The notes beneath the pieces are model-generated. The model was not told the origin of the DNA and made no database searches. It saw only the letters and a program-made list of their open reading frames with translations. Of a stretch of DNA of 64,000 nucleotides, positions 43,367 to 52,551 are shown in pieces. Each line of letters opens with the position of its first letter. Position 1 is the first letter of the stretch. The position numbers and the translations under genes are program-made. The stretch is taken from assembly GCA_001704765.1 (NCBI GenBank), contig MBFK01000030.1:42560-106559 (forward strand), in the 5' to 3' direction. The DNA is from Sinorhizobium shofinae. Its GTDB lineage: Bacteria; Pseudomonadota; Alphaproteobacteria; Rhizobiales; Rhizobiaceae.

Positions 43367-43663
43367 TTATCGAAAGCGCGGGTGTGCGCCGGATTGGATC
43401 AGCGCGACGATGAGGAGAGCGGCGGCGGCCCAGAACATTTCGGGCGCATACCAACGGATCTCGAGGATGTGCGAGTTGGTGCAAAGCGCCTGCGCAAGCC
43501 GACAGAGGTCGGTATCGGCGGCAAGGCACACCGCCGCCTGCGCAGGGCTGATATAGCCGGTGGCGACGACATTGCCGAAAACGAGCCACCACCAGCCGAG
43601 GCTTGAGACCAGCAGGATGGCGGCAAGCCCAATTGTGGCGACCGTCAACCTGGTGTTAGACAT
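43367..43663 (-). CDS. Small membrane protein of the sulfonate-type transporter operon
   Basis: 98 aa: helix VATIGLAAILLVSSLGWWWLV, a Cys-containing periplasmic loop (AAVCLAADTDLCRLAQALC), helix MFWAAAALLIVALI. ATG 43663 overlaps the ATPase stop by eight bases, so it belongs to the transporter operon. The four cysteines of the loop may form disulfides. Function unknown. Confidence 0.65.
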   Translation of the reverse strand: MSNTRLTVATIGLAAILLVSSLGWWWLVFGNVVATGYISPAQAAVCLAADTDLCRLAQALCTNSHILEIRWYAPEMFWAAAALLIVALIQSGAHPRFR

Positions 43664-44441
43664 CGTCCGCCACTCCAAGACGTTGCAGAAGCGTCTGGCG
43701 CAGGTGAACGAGATCGGCATCGTCCCGCCGGCGCGGATGCGGCTTGTCGACCGCAAGTTCGGCGACGATCCGCGCCGGACGGTCGGAAAACACGATGACA
43801 CGGTCGGCAAGCAGCAAGGCTTCCTCGACATCGTGGGTGACCAGAAGAGCGGTGAAGCCGGCAGCGCGCCAGAGCCGGGTAAGTTCCTGCTGCATGCTGA
43901 GACGAGTAAGCGAATCGAGCCTCCCAAAGGGCTCGTCGAGGAGCAGGAGCTTCGGATCGTTCACCAGCGCCCGGGCGATCGCGACGCGCTGCGCCATGCC
44001 GCCGGAAAGCTGGTGGGGATAGGCGTCAGCGAAGGCTTCGAGTTTGACGAGCTTCAACACCTCGTCGATGCGGTGTGCCTGCTCCTTCAGGACGCCCCTG
44101 GCGTCGAGTCCGGCGGCGATGTTCTTCCTCACCGTCAGCCAGGGGAAGAGGCTTGCTTCCTGAAAGACCAGGATGCGGTCCGGATCCGGCTTTTCGATGG
44201 TTCTTCCGTCTTCTTTGAGCGCGCCGGTACTCGGTTTCTCGAGACCGGCAGCAAGTCGCAGCAATGTGGATTTGCCGCAGCCCGAAGGTCCGAGCAGCGC
44301 GACGAATTCGCCGGCTTCGACGGTAATCAAGATATTGTCGAGCACTTGGAGGCGACGATCGGCGAGATCGTAGCCATGGCTGACGTTGTCGATCGTCAGT
44401 GTCAGATTGCGGGAGAAGTCCTGATCGAAGGCGAGTGCCAT
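43656..44441 (-). CDS. Sulfonate/taurine-type ABC transporter ATPase
   Basis: 261 aa. Walker A GPSGCGKST near 53, Q-loop FQEASLFPWLTV, signature LSGGMAQRVAIARAL, Walker [14 protein letters not shown]-loop LVTHDVEEA. The phrase FPWLTV is common in the SsuB/TauB group. Its start is contiguous with the permease stop. Confidence 0.9.
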   Translation of the reverse strand: MALAFDQDFSRNLTLTIDNVSHGYDLADRRLQVLDNILITVEAGEFVALLGPSGCGKSTLLRLAAGLEKPSTGALKEDGRTIEKPDPDRILVFQEASLFPWLTVRKNIAAGLDARGVLKEQAHRIDEVLKLVKLEAFADAYPHQLSGGMAQRVAIARALVNDPKLLLLDEPFGRLDSLTRLSMQQELTRLWRAAGFTALLVTHDVEEALLLADRVIVFSDRPARIVAELAVDKPHPRRRDDADLVHLRQTLLQRLGVADDV

Positions 44442-45442
44442 CAGATGATCCCTTTCTGCCAGCCGAGGAGGCGATCACGCAGGATGAAGAGCAGGCGGAC
44501 CAGACCTGCGCAGATCAGGGCCATGATGATCAGCGCCGCGTAGACATTCGCATAGGCGGAATAGGCGGTGTTGAACTGCAGATACCAGCCGAGGCCGAAC
44601 TTGGCGCCGAGCATCTCCGCGACGACGAGCACGGCGAAGGAGTAGTAGAGCCCCATGAACAGGCCGACGAACACGTTCGGCAAAGAGGCTGGAATGGCCA
44701 CCTTGAAGATGAGGTAACGATTGTCGGCGCCGAGCGTGCGGGCCACGTCGTAGTAAGTACGATTGACCTGACCGACGCCGGCGGCCGTCAGAATCGCGAC
44801 CGGGATTCCCGAAGCGAGGGCGACGAGGAAGATCGAAGCATGGAAGGTGCTCGGGAAGATGAAGAAAGTGCAGGGGATCCACGCGCTCGCGGGAACCGGG
44901 CCGATCAGCTTCAGGACCGGCATGCCCCAATAGGCGAAGCGCTTGGACCAGCCCAGGGCCACGCCGGCGACGAAGCCGACCGCCACACCGGAAAAGAAGC
45001 CGAGCACCCAGAGACGCGCAGTGTAGGTGACACAGATGAGAAGACGTTCCCAATCGGTGATATAGACGTGGAGCAGGCCCTGCGGCGGAGAGAAGAACGG
45101 CTTGGGCAGCCAGCCGAGCTTGGCGGTCACGATTTCCCAGGTGGCGAACCATAGACCGATCGCAATGAACCAGGGCCCGTAGTGCGCGAGCGTCTTCGTG
45201 CGCTCGCCGAGGCGCGGAACAGCGACCGAAAGAACGAGAAAGAGGAGCGCGCCGACACCGATTACGGTGGCGAACAGATTGGTCGCTCCCCAGGAGATCA
45301 CATCCGGCAAGGCATAGGTGATTGTCGCAGCGCCGCCCCACGAGGCGGCGGCAAGCAGGCCGTCGCGCCAGAGGATCGTGTTCCGGAGCGAGTTCGCTCC
45401 GGAAACTGCACCGAAATTGCTGTGAACGGCGTCGCTCATCAT
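44441..45442 (-). CDS. Sulfonate/taurine-type ABC transporter permease
   Basis: 333 aa, longer than usual because an extra pair of N-terminal helices (GVGALLFLVLSVAV region) precedes the standard permease core. The core has FFSPPQGLLHVY, IGPVPASAWIPCTFFIFP, and the EAA loop YYDVARTLGADNRYLIFKV. ATG 45442 is chosen (ATG 45439 equally possible), four bases after the binding-protein gene's stop; a longer reading overlaps that gene. Confidence 0.87.
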   Translation of the reverse strand: MMSDAVHSNFGAVSGANSLRNTILWRDGLLAAASWGGAATITYALPDVISWGATNLFATVIGVGALLFLVLSVAVPRLGERTKTLAHYGPWFIAIGLWFATWEIVTAKLGWLPKPFFSPPQGLLHVYITDWERLLICVTYTARLWVLGFFSGVAVGFVAGVALGWSKRFAYWGMPVLKLIGPVPASAWIPCTFFIFPSTFHASIFLVALASGIPVAILTAAGVGQVNRTYYDVARTLGADNRYLIFKVAIPASLPNVFVGLFMGLYYSFAVLVVAEMLGAKFGLGWYLQFNTAYSAYANVYAALIIMALICAGLVRLLFILRDRLLGWQKGII

Positions 45443-45446
45443 CGGC

Positions 45447-46493
45447 TCACGCGAAGATGTCGATCGTGATGCGATTGGCGATTTCCTCCGGATTGGTGGA
45501 GGCATCGGCCACGCCGGTGAGCTTCAGATCCTCGTAGCCGATCTTTACTTCCTTCACCAAGTCCTTGCCGAACCAGTGGTCGTGGTAGGTGAAGGAGGCA
45601 AGCACTTCCGTCAGATCCTCGAGCGGCAGGCCCGGCTTCAGCGTGTCGAAATACCACTTGGCCACCTCGTCCGGATGCTCAGCGGTATATTGATGGATCT
45701 CGAGATTGGCGGCCGCGACGCGCTTGATCGCGTCCTTGTTGGCTTCGTAATAGTCGCCATTGACGCCGAGCACGCAGCACACGCGATCCTGGAATGCGCC
45801 GGTCTGGGTGTCGGCGATCTTCACGAAGCCATGCTTCTTCTCGTAGGAATAGGCCCAGGGATCCATATGCGCCACCGCATCGGCCTCGCCCTTGAGCACG
45901 CCTTCGGCGACGAGATCGAAGGGAAAGACCTTCCAGGTGACGTCGTTGTTCGGATCGAGCCCGGCCTTGGCGAGCGCCACCGAGAAGGCAACGCGCGACG
46001 GCGACATCACGTCGAAGGTGCCGATCGTCTTGCCCTTGAGATCGGTGAGCGTCTTGATGCCGGAGTCGGGCTTGACGAGCACCCGTTGGCAGCCGCCATG
46101 CGAGCCGGCGAAGAGCCTGACGTCGAAGCCCTGCTCGATCGGCTTCAGCCAGTCGTAGAGGAGGCCTGGCCCAGCCTCGGCCTTGCGGGTCGCAAGCGCC
46201 TGGATGAGGGTCTGGCCGCTGGCGCCCTGGTAGAAGAGCTCGGCGTCCAAGCCGTGCTTTGCATAGACGCCCTTCGCAAGGCCGAAGCCGACCGGAGAAT
46301 GGCAGGCCGCCACTTCGGTCCATTCGAGCTTGATCGGGATGAGATTGCCGGCAATAGCATAGTTCGTGGTCCGCCCGGCGAAAGCGCCGACCGCGCCCGC
46401 CGCCGCCGCGCCCGCGATGCCGGCTGTCCTGAGCAGAGTGCGGCGTGATATTCCGTTTGCGGATGAATTCTGTTGCGACGTTGCGTTTGTCAT
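45447..46493 (-). CDS. Tat-exported NMT1/TauA-like substrate-binding protein
   Basis: 348 aa. Twin-arginine signal SRRTLLRTAGIAGAAAAG, then a mature protein with EVAACHSPVGFGLAKGVYA, GLDAELFYQGASGQTL and LKGKTIGTFDVMSPSRVAF, as in nitrate/sulfonate/taurine binding proteins. First gene of the minus-strand operon binding protein-permease-ATPase-small membrane protein. A TCTATAGATT site lies 52 bases upstream. Ligand probably an organosulfur compound (inference from context). Confidence 0.88.
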   Translation of the reverse strand: MTNATSQQNSSANGISRRTLLRTAGIAGAAAAGAVGAFAGRTTNYAIAGNLIPIKLEWTEVAACHSPVGFGLAKGVYAKHGLDAELFYQGASGQTLIQALATRKAEAGPGLLYDWLKPIEQGFDVRLFAGSHGGCQRVLVKPDSGIKTLTDLKGKTIGTFDVMSPSRVAFSVALAKAGLDPNNDVTWKVFPFDLVAEGVLKGEADAVAHMDPWAYSYEKKHGFVKIADTQTGAFQDRVCCVLGVNGDYYEANKDAIKRVAAANLEIHQYTAEHPDEVAKWYFDTLKPGLPLEDLTEVLASFTYHDHWFGKDLVKEVKIGYEDLKLTGVADASTNPEEIANRITIDIFA

Positions 46494-46544
46494 GTCGTGA
46501 TCCCCGATACATGTTCTGGGAGAGAATAAGCCATGCTTCTAATT

Positions 46545-46563
46545 TCTATAGATTTTATAGATT
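46545..46563. promoter_or_regulatory. TCTATAGATT plus TATAGATT half-repeat upstream of the binding-protein gene
   Basis: TCTATAGATT at 46545-46554 (TTCTATAGA is palindromic over its core) and a further TATAGATT at 46556-46563. Same core as the palindromes at 32325 and 57089. Candidate operator or -10 region for the 46.5-43.4 kb operon. Confidence 0.45.
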
Positions 46564-46621
46564 AAAGTTGCTCGGCTCGGAGAATATTCTTTCTCTTCTC
46601 CGGGAGGGCGAGAGAGGCTTT

Positions 46622-46647
46622 GCCCTTCGCCGCGGGCGGCGAAGGGC
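46622..46647 (-). terminator. Terminator-like hairpin after the 2OG-Fe oxygenase gene
   Basis: GCCCTTCGCCGC / GCGGCGAAGGGC perfect 12-base arms with a two-base centre, six bases past the oxygenase stop on the minus strand. No T-run, but the stem is very stable. Confidence 0.65.
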
Positions 46648-46652
46648 ACCCG

Positions 46653-47710
46653 TCAATAGGCGGAACCGGCTGCCTTGCCGACCAATTGTTCCGGGCTCAG
46701 TAGATCTGCGTGATGCGCCCGCGCCACATCCGGATGGGAGCGGAGCCGACTCTTCAGATGGTTCTGCCCGACCTCGCGGAAGATCGGGTTGAGCGGATCG
46801 ACCGTCACGCCGCGCTCTGCACGTTTCAACTCCTCCGGCAGCTCGATGACCGGAATCGTCGCGTCATAGTAGGCCCCAGGAAGAAAGCGACCGAGAAGCG
46901 TTCGGTACCGGCGCGCGGCGCGACGACGCCGTGGACGTCGGCGCGGACGAAGCCGTTGGTCGCAAGTTCCAGGAGTTCGCCGCTATTGATGACGAAGGTG
47001 CCCGGGACGGGCTGCGCGTCGATCCAAGTGCCGTCTTCGCGTTGAACCCGCAGCCCGGAAACCGTGTCCTGCAGCAGGACAGTGACGAAGCCGCCATCCT
47101 TGTGGGCGCCGACGCCCTGGTCGGTCTCGGCTACATCGCGACCGGGATAGCGGATGATCTTCAAGAGTTGTGAGGGTTGCGGCTCATAGATCTGAGCGAA
47201 AGCGTCATCCGGCTGGCCGAGGGCGGCGGCGATCGCTTTCAGCAAGTCGATGCCGATCCGCGTTACCTCCGCCTGGTAGGCGAGCAGCAGGGGCTTGAGT
47301 TCTGGCAGGGCGTCCGGCCATTGGTTGGGACCGAGCAGGCGCTTCCACGGCGGCGTATCGGGACCTATCTCGACGGCAGTGCCTTCCGTGTTGACATCGA
47401 GCTGCTCGCGCCAGTCCTGCAGGCCGCGCCTGCGCTCGTAGCCGGCGCGGTTATAGCCGCGGAAATGCGGCGACTTCACCATCTCGATCTTCAGCTTCTC
47501 TTCGAGAGGCAAGGCGAAAAAGCGCTTCGCCGTTGCAAGGACATCGGCGATGAGCTTCGGATCGACGCCGTGACCCGTCAGGTAGAAGAAACCATGGTCG
47601 TGCAATGTCTGGCGGAGCTCGCCGACAAAGCGGGCGCGCTCCTGCGCTCCGGCGTGGAAGCGGGATATGTCGATAAACGGCAAATGTGTCGGCAGCGGAT
47701 GGATGCTCAT
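46653..47710 (-). pseudogene. 2-oxoglutarate/Fe(II) oxygenase (isopenicillin N synthase family) with one-base frameshift
   Basis: The first 280 residues are intact: DHGFFYLTGHGV, iron ligands in GAHKDGG (His203, Asp205) and VRADVHG (His260), and the 2OG-binding RFS (Arg271, Ser273). Just after FFLGP the frame breaks at about 46868-46874. In the next frame the protein continues with the expected YDATIPVIELPEELKRAE, PLNPIFREVGQNHLKSRL and ends GKAAGSAY. One base is missing in CCTAC-TATGAC. Repair would give about 352 aa. In the unrepaired frame the enzyme keeps all ligands and could still fold with a short foreign tail. Located within the sulfur island; a sulfonate or sulfate-ester dioxygenase role is possible but not shown. 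Confidence 0.82.
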
Positions 47711-48062
47711 GTTGCTCTCCTGATATGGCCGCAGCTGGCGTACGCAGCGGCTCTTGCTGTTGTGGCAACTCCGAAGAGTCTATAATCTACAAATATAGTA
47801 GACAAAGTATGTTCGTGCCACGGAGGGTCCCGCACGGGAAAAGCTTTTGCGGCTCTTCGCGGGGAATTCGTCATCGCCACAGGCGCCTCGCGATGAGACA
47901 CCGCGCCGCCGCGGCCCCGACGGGCTTTCCTCGAACGAGCCGAAGCGAAGAAAAAACTTCCGCTCTTAAATACATTAAAATGATAGATTTACTGTATGCG
48001 GGCTGCTGAACTGCGATGCTGAAGGCGAACGCCATCTCGGCCGAACCGGACGGAGCCTCCCG
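47711..48062. promoter_or_regulatory. Divergent control region between oxygenase and DszA-type genes
   Basis: 352 bases without a gene. Two AT-rich patches stand out: 47779-47807 with TCTATAATCTAC and ATATAGTAGAC forming an imperfect inverted repeat, and 47967-47998 with ATACATTAAAATGATAG and ACTGTAT. They probably hold the two divergent promoters. Short open frames here lack coding character. Confidence 0.45.
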
Positions 48063-49469
48063 ATGAGCAAGACCATTCGCTTCAACGCCTTCGACATGAA
48101 CTGCGTGGGCCATCAGTCGCCGGGGCTTTGGGCGCATCCGCGGGACCGGTCCTACAAATACAAGGATCTCGACTATTGGCAGGATCTGGCACGTACGCTG
48201 GAACGGGGCGTCTTCGACGGCATCTTCATCGCCGACGTGATCGGCTACTATGACGTCTACAAGGGCAACAACTATCACGCAATCCATCAGGCGGCGCAGA
48301 TTCCGGTCAATGATCCGCTGCAATTGGCGGCTCCGATCGCCCTTGCGACCGAGCATCTTGGCATCGGCATCACAGCGTCGATCTCCTTCGAGCATCCCTA
48401 CACCTTCGCGAGACGCCTCTCGACAGCGGACCACCACACGAAGGGACGCGTTGGCTGGAACATAGTCACCTCCTATCTCGAAAGCGGCGCGAAGAACGTC
48501 GGGCAGGGTGGCCTGCGCAAGCATGACGACCGTTATGCCGTCGCTCACGAATACCTGGAGGTCATCTACAAGCTTCTCGAAGGCTCCTGGGAGGACGGCG
48601 CAGTCGTGCGCGACCGCGAAGCCCGAGTCTTTACCCACCCGGAAAAGGTCCACGAGATCGGCCATCGCGGCAAGTATTTCGAGGTGCCGGGCTACCACCT
48701 TAGCGAACCCTCGCCACAGCGCACCCCGGTTCTCTATCAGGCCGGCGCCTCGGGACCGGGGAAAAAATTTGCAGCCGAACACGCCGAATGCGTGTTCGTC
48801 GCGGCGCAGACGAAGACGATCCTTCGCAACTACGTCGCCGACATCCGGGCGAGAGCTGCCTCGGCCGGCCGCTCGCCCGACAGCTTCAAGATCTATAATC
48901 TCTTGACGGTGATCGTCGCCGAGACCGATGAGAAGGCTCGGGTGAAGTTCCGCGACTATCTCGATTATGTCTCCTATGACGGCTCGCTGGTGTTCATGTC
49001 CGGCTGGACCGGCATCGACTTTTCCCGCTACGAGCCGGACGACCTGGTGCGGAAGGTCGAGACGAACGCCATTCACTCAGCGGTCGAGAGCCTTTCCGAG
49101 GGCGATCCGAACAAGCGCTGGACCATTCGGGAACTTGCAGAATGGGGCGGGGTCGGCGGCATGGGGCCGGTCGTCGTCGGTTCCGCGTCGACGGTGGCCG
49201 ACGAATTAGAGCAGTGGGTTGAGGATACCGGCGTCGACGGCTTCAACCTTGCCTATGCGGTCACGCCCGAGACCTTCGAGGATATCGTCGGCTATCTCGT
49301 TCCCGAACTGCAACGGCGGGGAGTGTATCCCCGCGAATACCGTCCCGGCACGCTGCGCGAAAAGCTGTTCGGGCGCGGCTCCCGCCTTGAGGCGCCACAT
49401 CCCGGCGCACGCTACCGCGACATTGAAGCCATCAAACGCAGCGAAGCGCTGCTTGCGACCGGCAGCTAA
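48063..49469 (+). CDS. Flavin-dependent monooxygenase, NtaA/SnaA/DszA family
   Basis: 468 aa luciferase-like barrel of the large NtaA/DszA subgroup. FNAFDMNCVGHQSPGLW near the start, ADVIGYYDVYKGNN, NPVNDPLQLAA-like loop, GRVGWNIVTSYLESGAKN and VLYQAGASGPGKKFAAEHAE are group hallmarks; the C-terminus has ELQRRGVYPREYRPGTLREK. Members oxidise dibenzothiophene sulfone, dimethylsulfide or nitrilotriacetate with FMNH2. The two SfnB-type genes that follow favour a sulfur substrate. First gene of a three-gene operon. Confidence 0.88.
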   Translation: MSKTIRFNAFDMNCVGHQSPGLWAHPRDRSYKYKDLDYWQDLARTLERGVFDGIFIADVIGYYDVYKGNNYHAIHQAAQIPVNDPLQLAAPIALATEHLGIGITASISFEHPYTFARRLSTADHHTKGRVGWNIVTSYLESGAKNVGQGGLRKHDDRYAVAHEYLEVIYKLLEGSWEDGAVVRDREARVFTHPEKVHEIGHRGKYFEVPGYHLSEPSPQRTPVLYQAGASGPGKKFAAEHAECVFVAAQTKTILRNYVADIRARAASAGRSPDSFKIYNLLTVIVAETDEKARVKFRDYLDYVSYDGSLVFMSGWTGIDFSRYEPDDLVRKVETNAIHSAVESLSEGDPNKRWTIRELAEWGGVGGMGPVVVGSASTVADELEQWVEDTGVDGFNLAYAVTPETFEDIVGYLVPELQRRGVYPREYRPGTLREKLFGRGSRLEAPHPGARYRDIEAIKRSEALLATGS

Positions 49470-49493
49470 TCTCTTCTCCAAGGAGCATCGACC

Positions 49494-50762
49494 ATGGGTA
49501 CCCTACCAGACGCGCAGATCGACTATTCCGTCCATCCCCGTGTGAACTCGGCCGATCCGGTGGCGCCACGTCCGAAGTCGGCGACGCCGGCCCACGTCAT
49601 CAGGAGCGATGCGGAGGCGATCGAGATCGCCGAGCGTCTTGCGAAGAAGTTCAAGGCCGGAGCCGCTCTGCGTGACCGCGAAGGCCTGCTGCCGATCGGC
49701 GAACTGGACGAATATTCTCAGAGCGGACTCTGGAGCATCAACGTGCCGAAGGCCTATGGCGGCCCGGAGGTCTCCTATGCAACGCTTGCCAGAGTGATCG
49801 CCACGATTGCAGCCGCAGATCCGGCGATTGCCCAGATCACCCAGAACCATCTCGCCATTGTCGCGACCGTCGATCTCGACGGGACCGAGGAACAGAAGGA
49901 GCTTTTCTTCTCCTGGGCGCTTCAAGGCATCCGCTACGGCAATGCCTTTTCCGAACTGAAGAGCAAAAACGTCGCGGCTTTCGAGACCAAGGTCGTCTTT
50001 GACGGCGACGACGTGATCGTCAACGGCGAGAAATTCTATACGACCGGCGCATTGCTCGCCCATGTGGTGCCGATCGTCGGCGTGGATGAGAACGGGCAGG
50101 GCTATCTGGTCTTCGCCGATCGCGACGCTCCGGGCCTGACGGTCACCAACAACTGGTCGAGTTTCGGCCAGCGCACGACCGCTTCCGGTTCGGTCAAGAT
50201 CGAGAATGTCCGTGTGCCGCGGGCTCGCGCGGTCCATGTCACCTCCTTTGATTATCCCACGATCGGCGGCCCCGTATCGCAGATCATCCAGTCCGCGATT
50301 GACGCCGGCATTGCGCGCGGCGCGATCGAGGACACGATCGCGTTCGTCAAGAACCACAGCCGTCCATGGATCGACAGCGGCAAGGAAACCGCCGGCGAGG
50401 ATCTGTTCACGATCGCGGCCGTCGGAGACCTGAAGATCAAGTTGCATGCCGCCGAGGCGCTGCTCGATATCGCCGGGCGGAGCATCGACGGTGCGAAGGC
50501 GAACCCGACGCTCGAGACGGTCTCCGAGGCGACGATCAAGACGGGTGAATCCAAGGTACTGACGACCGAAATCGCCATTCTGGCCACCAATAAGCTGTTC
50601 GAGCTTGCCGGCACGCGCTCGACGCTTGCCGAGCACAATCTCGATCGGCACTGGCGGAACGCCCGCGTCCATACGCTGCACGACCCGGTACGCTGGAAGT
50701 TCTACCACGTCGGGAACTACTACCTGAACGGTGTTCATCCGCCGCGTCATGCCTGGAACTGA
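49494..50762 (+). CDS. SfnB-family flavoenzyme 2
   Basis: 422 aa, close paralogue of the enzyme at 39.4 kb: YSQSGLWSINVPKAYGGPEVS, AIAQITQNHLAIVATV, YGNAFSELKSKN, TNNWSSFGQRTT, RSTLAEHNLDRHWRNARVHTL. AAGGAG nine bases before ATG 49494. 24 bases after the DszA-type gene, so likely works on the same compound, for example a DszC-like first oxidation step before the DszA-like C-S cleavage. Confidence 0.88.
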   Translation: MGTLPDAQIDYSVHPRVNSADPVAPRPKSATPAHVIRSDAEAIEIAERLAKKFKAGAALRDREGLLPIGELDEYSQSGLWSINVPKAYGGPEVSYATLARVIATIAAADPAIAQITQNHLAIVATVDLDGTEEQKELFFSWALQGIRYGNAFSELKSKNVAAFETKVVFDGDDVIVNGEKFYTTGALLAHVVPIVGVDENGQGYLVFADRDAPGLTVTNNWSSFGQRTTASGSVKIENVRVPRARAVHVTSFDYPTIGGPVSQIIQSAIDAGIARGAIEDTIAFVKNHSRPWIDSGKETAGEDLFTIAAVGDLKIKLHAAEALLDIAGRSIDGAKANPTLETVSEATIKTGESKVLTTEIAILATNKLFELAGTRSTLAEHNLDRHWRNARVHTLHDPVRWKFYHVGNYYLNGVHPPRHAWN

Positions 50763-50773
50763 GGCGAGAAGCG

Positions 50774-52036
50774 ATGAGTCAGAACGACCGTAAAATGCAT
50801 CGGGAGGCCGCGCTCACCGTGGGCCGCCCAGCGCCTCACATTCCGCCGCGCCGGGCCAAGGCCCAGCGCATCAAGGATGACGCAGAAGCGATCGCGGTGG
50901 CTCGCGAGCTGGCGCGCGAATTTGCCACCGGCGCCGCAGAGCGCGACCGGGAGCGGCGCCTGCCGCTCTCGGAGATCGAGCGCTTCTCGCAATCCGGCCT
51001 CTGGGCGATCACCGTACCGAAAGCCTATGGCGGTGCCGGCGTCTCCGCCGTCACACTCGCCGAAGTCACGGCGATCATCTCGGCCGCGGATTCGAGCATC
51101 GGACAGATTCCGCAAAACCACTTCTATATGGTGGAGGCGCTGAGACTCGCCGGAAGTGATGAACAGAAGAAGCATTTCTTTCAGCGAATCCTTGATGGGG
51201 ATCGCCTCGGCAATGCATTCACCGAGATCGGCACGAAGACGCCCGTCGACTTCAGGACGAGCTTTCACAAGCGCGACGGCAAGCTCCTCCTGAACGGGCA
51301 GAAGTTCTATTCGACTGGTTCGCTTTTCGCCCACATTATCGTCGCCGTCGCGAAGGGCGAGAACGGGCGGGTGAATATCGTCTTCATCGACCGGGCGACG
51401 CCCGGCCTCGATCTCGTCGACGACTGGACCTCGTTCGGCCAGCGCTCGACGGGCAGCGGCACTGTCACCTTTGACGAGGTCGAGATTACGCCCTTCCAGA
51501 TCGTCGACCATGATGGCGTTTTCGAGCGGCCGACGCCGATGGGACCCTTCGCGCAGATCATTCATTCGGCAGTCCAAGTCGGGTTGGCGCGCGGTGCACT
51601 TGCCGAAACGATTTCCTATGTGCGGACGCATGCCCGGCCCTTCTTCGAGCTCTCGATCGAGCATGGGTACGAGGATCCGCACACGATCCATGCCGTGGGT
51701 GACGTCTCGATCCGTGTGCATGCGGCTGATGCGCTGCTTGCCCGCGCCGGCCGGCTCCTGGATGTGGCTATAGAAAATCTGACGGAAGAGACGGTCGCCG
51801 CGGCATCGATCGCCGTCGCGGAGGTCAAGGCGCTCGGAACGGATGTGGCGCAGCTTGCGGCGACGAAGCTGATTGAACTCGGCGGCGCGCGTTCGACGCT
51901 GGAGAGCTACGGCCTCGATCGGTTCTGGCGCAACGCCCGCACCCATTCGCTGCACGATCCGGTGCGGTGGAAATACCACCATATCGGCAATTATTACCTC
52001 AACGGCTCGCTGCCGCCGCGGCACGGGGCAATCTGA
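50774..52036 (+). CDS. SfnB-family flavoenzyme 3
   Basis: 420 aa, more diverged from paralogues 1 and 2 (FSQSGLWAITVPKAYGGAGVS, SIGQIPQNHFYMVEAL, LGNAFTEIGTKTP, VDDWTSFGQRSTGS, RSTLESYGLDRFWRNARTHSL). 11 bases after paralogue 2, so the two may be sequentially acting enzymes or a heteromer. No flavin reductase gene in this operon; the one at 58.6 kb may serve. Confidence 0.87.
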   Translation: MSQNDRKMHREAALTVGRPAPHIPPRRAKAQRIKDDAEAIAVARELAREFATGAAERDRERRLPLSEIERFSQSGLWAITVPKAYGGAGVSAVTLAEVTAIISAADSSIGQIPQNHFYMVEALRLAGSDEQKKHFFQRILDGDRLGNAFTEIGTKTPVDFRTSFHKRDGKLLLNGQKFYSTGSLFAHIIVAVAKGENGRVNIVFIDRATPGLDLVDDWTSFGQRSTGSGTVTFDEVEITPFQIVDHDGVFERPTPMGPFAQIIHSAVQVGLARGALAETISYVRTHARPFFELSIEHGYEDPHTIHAVGDVSIRVHAADALLARAGRLLDVAIENLTEETVAAASIAVAEVKALGTDVAQLAATKLIELGGARSTLESYGLDRFWRNARTHSLHDPVRWKYHHIGNYYLNGSLPPRHGAI

Positions 52037-52130
52037 CGTCGTTGTGCCCACGTCTGCCGGGTGCGGAATTCCGTGCCCGGCCTCAGGTTGGCCGCCGCGC
52101 CTTATTTCGTTGCCGCCCGCCGCAGGTCAC

Positions 52131-52405
52131 TCTCATCAGCCGCCATACTCGATCGAGCCCGGCATTGTAGTCGGTCGTATAGATAAGGCCGTTGGCGTCG
52201 ACGAAGACGTCTGCCGACTGGATGATTTTCGGCCGTCCATGGCGGCGGTGCGGAGGCACAGGCGTAGCGGCCGCCGGTATACCAGAGCCGATGAACGATC
52301 GAGAAGCCCCGAGACCAGGGATGCGCGACAGGCATGACCGCGATGCACCATCAGCTGAAGGCCATCGCCACGACCGCCGATATCGCTATGGCCGATCAGC
52401 CTCAT
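52131..52405 (-). pseudogene. Remnant of an LVIVD-repeat protein gene
   Basis: Minus-strand fragments of a beta-propeller-type LVIVD protein: NMRLIGHSDIGGRGDGLQ and MVHRGHAC at the start, then after a frame change and internal loss IIQSADVFVDANGLIYTTDY with NAGLD at the end. No intact frame remains. The flanking 52037-52130 and 52406-52551 show nothing else. Confidence 0.65.
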
Positions 52406-52551
52406 GTTGAGCGCGAAATCGGGGGGTGAAAGGTCCGGACGGGCCACCGAGCACCTGAATCTTTGAAGAGAAGGGGCAGGACCTTCGAGAGGCCGCCTTA
52501 TGCGGGTTCTTGGTGGTGTGCAGTCGATTTCATCTACTGTGCGCCAGGCGC

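Noticed and set aside
43343..43592. Upstream extension of the MetY-like reading frame
   Set aside because: The C-terminal frame stays open upstream of the frameshift by chance; homology shows the true N-terminus is in the other frame starting at 43342.
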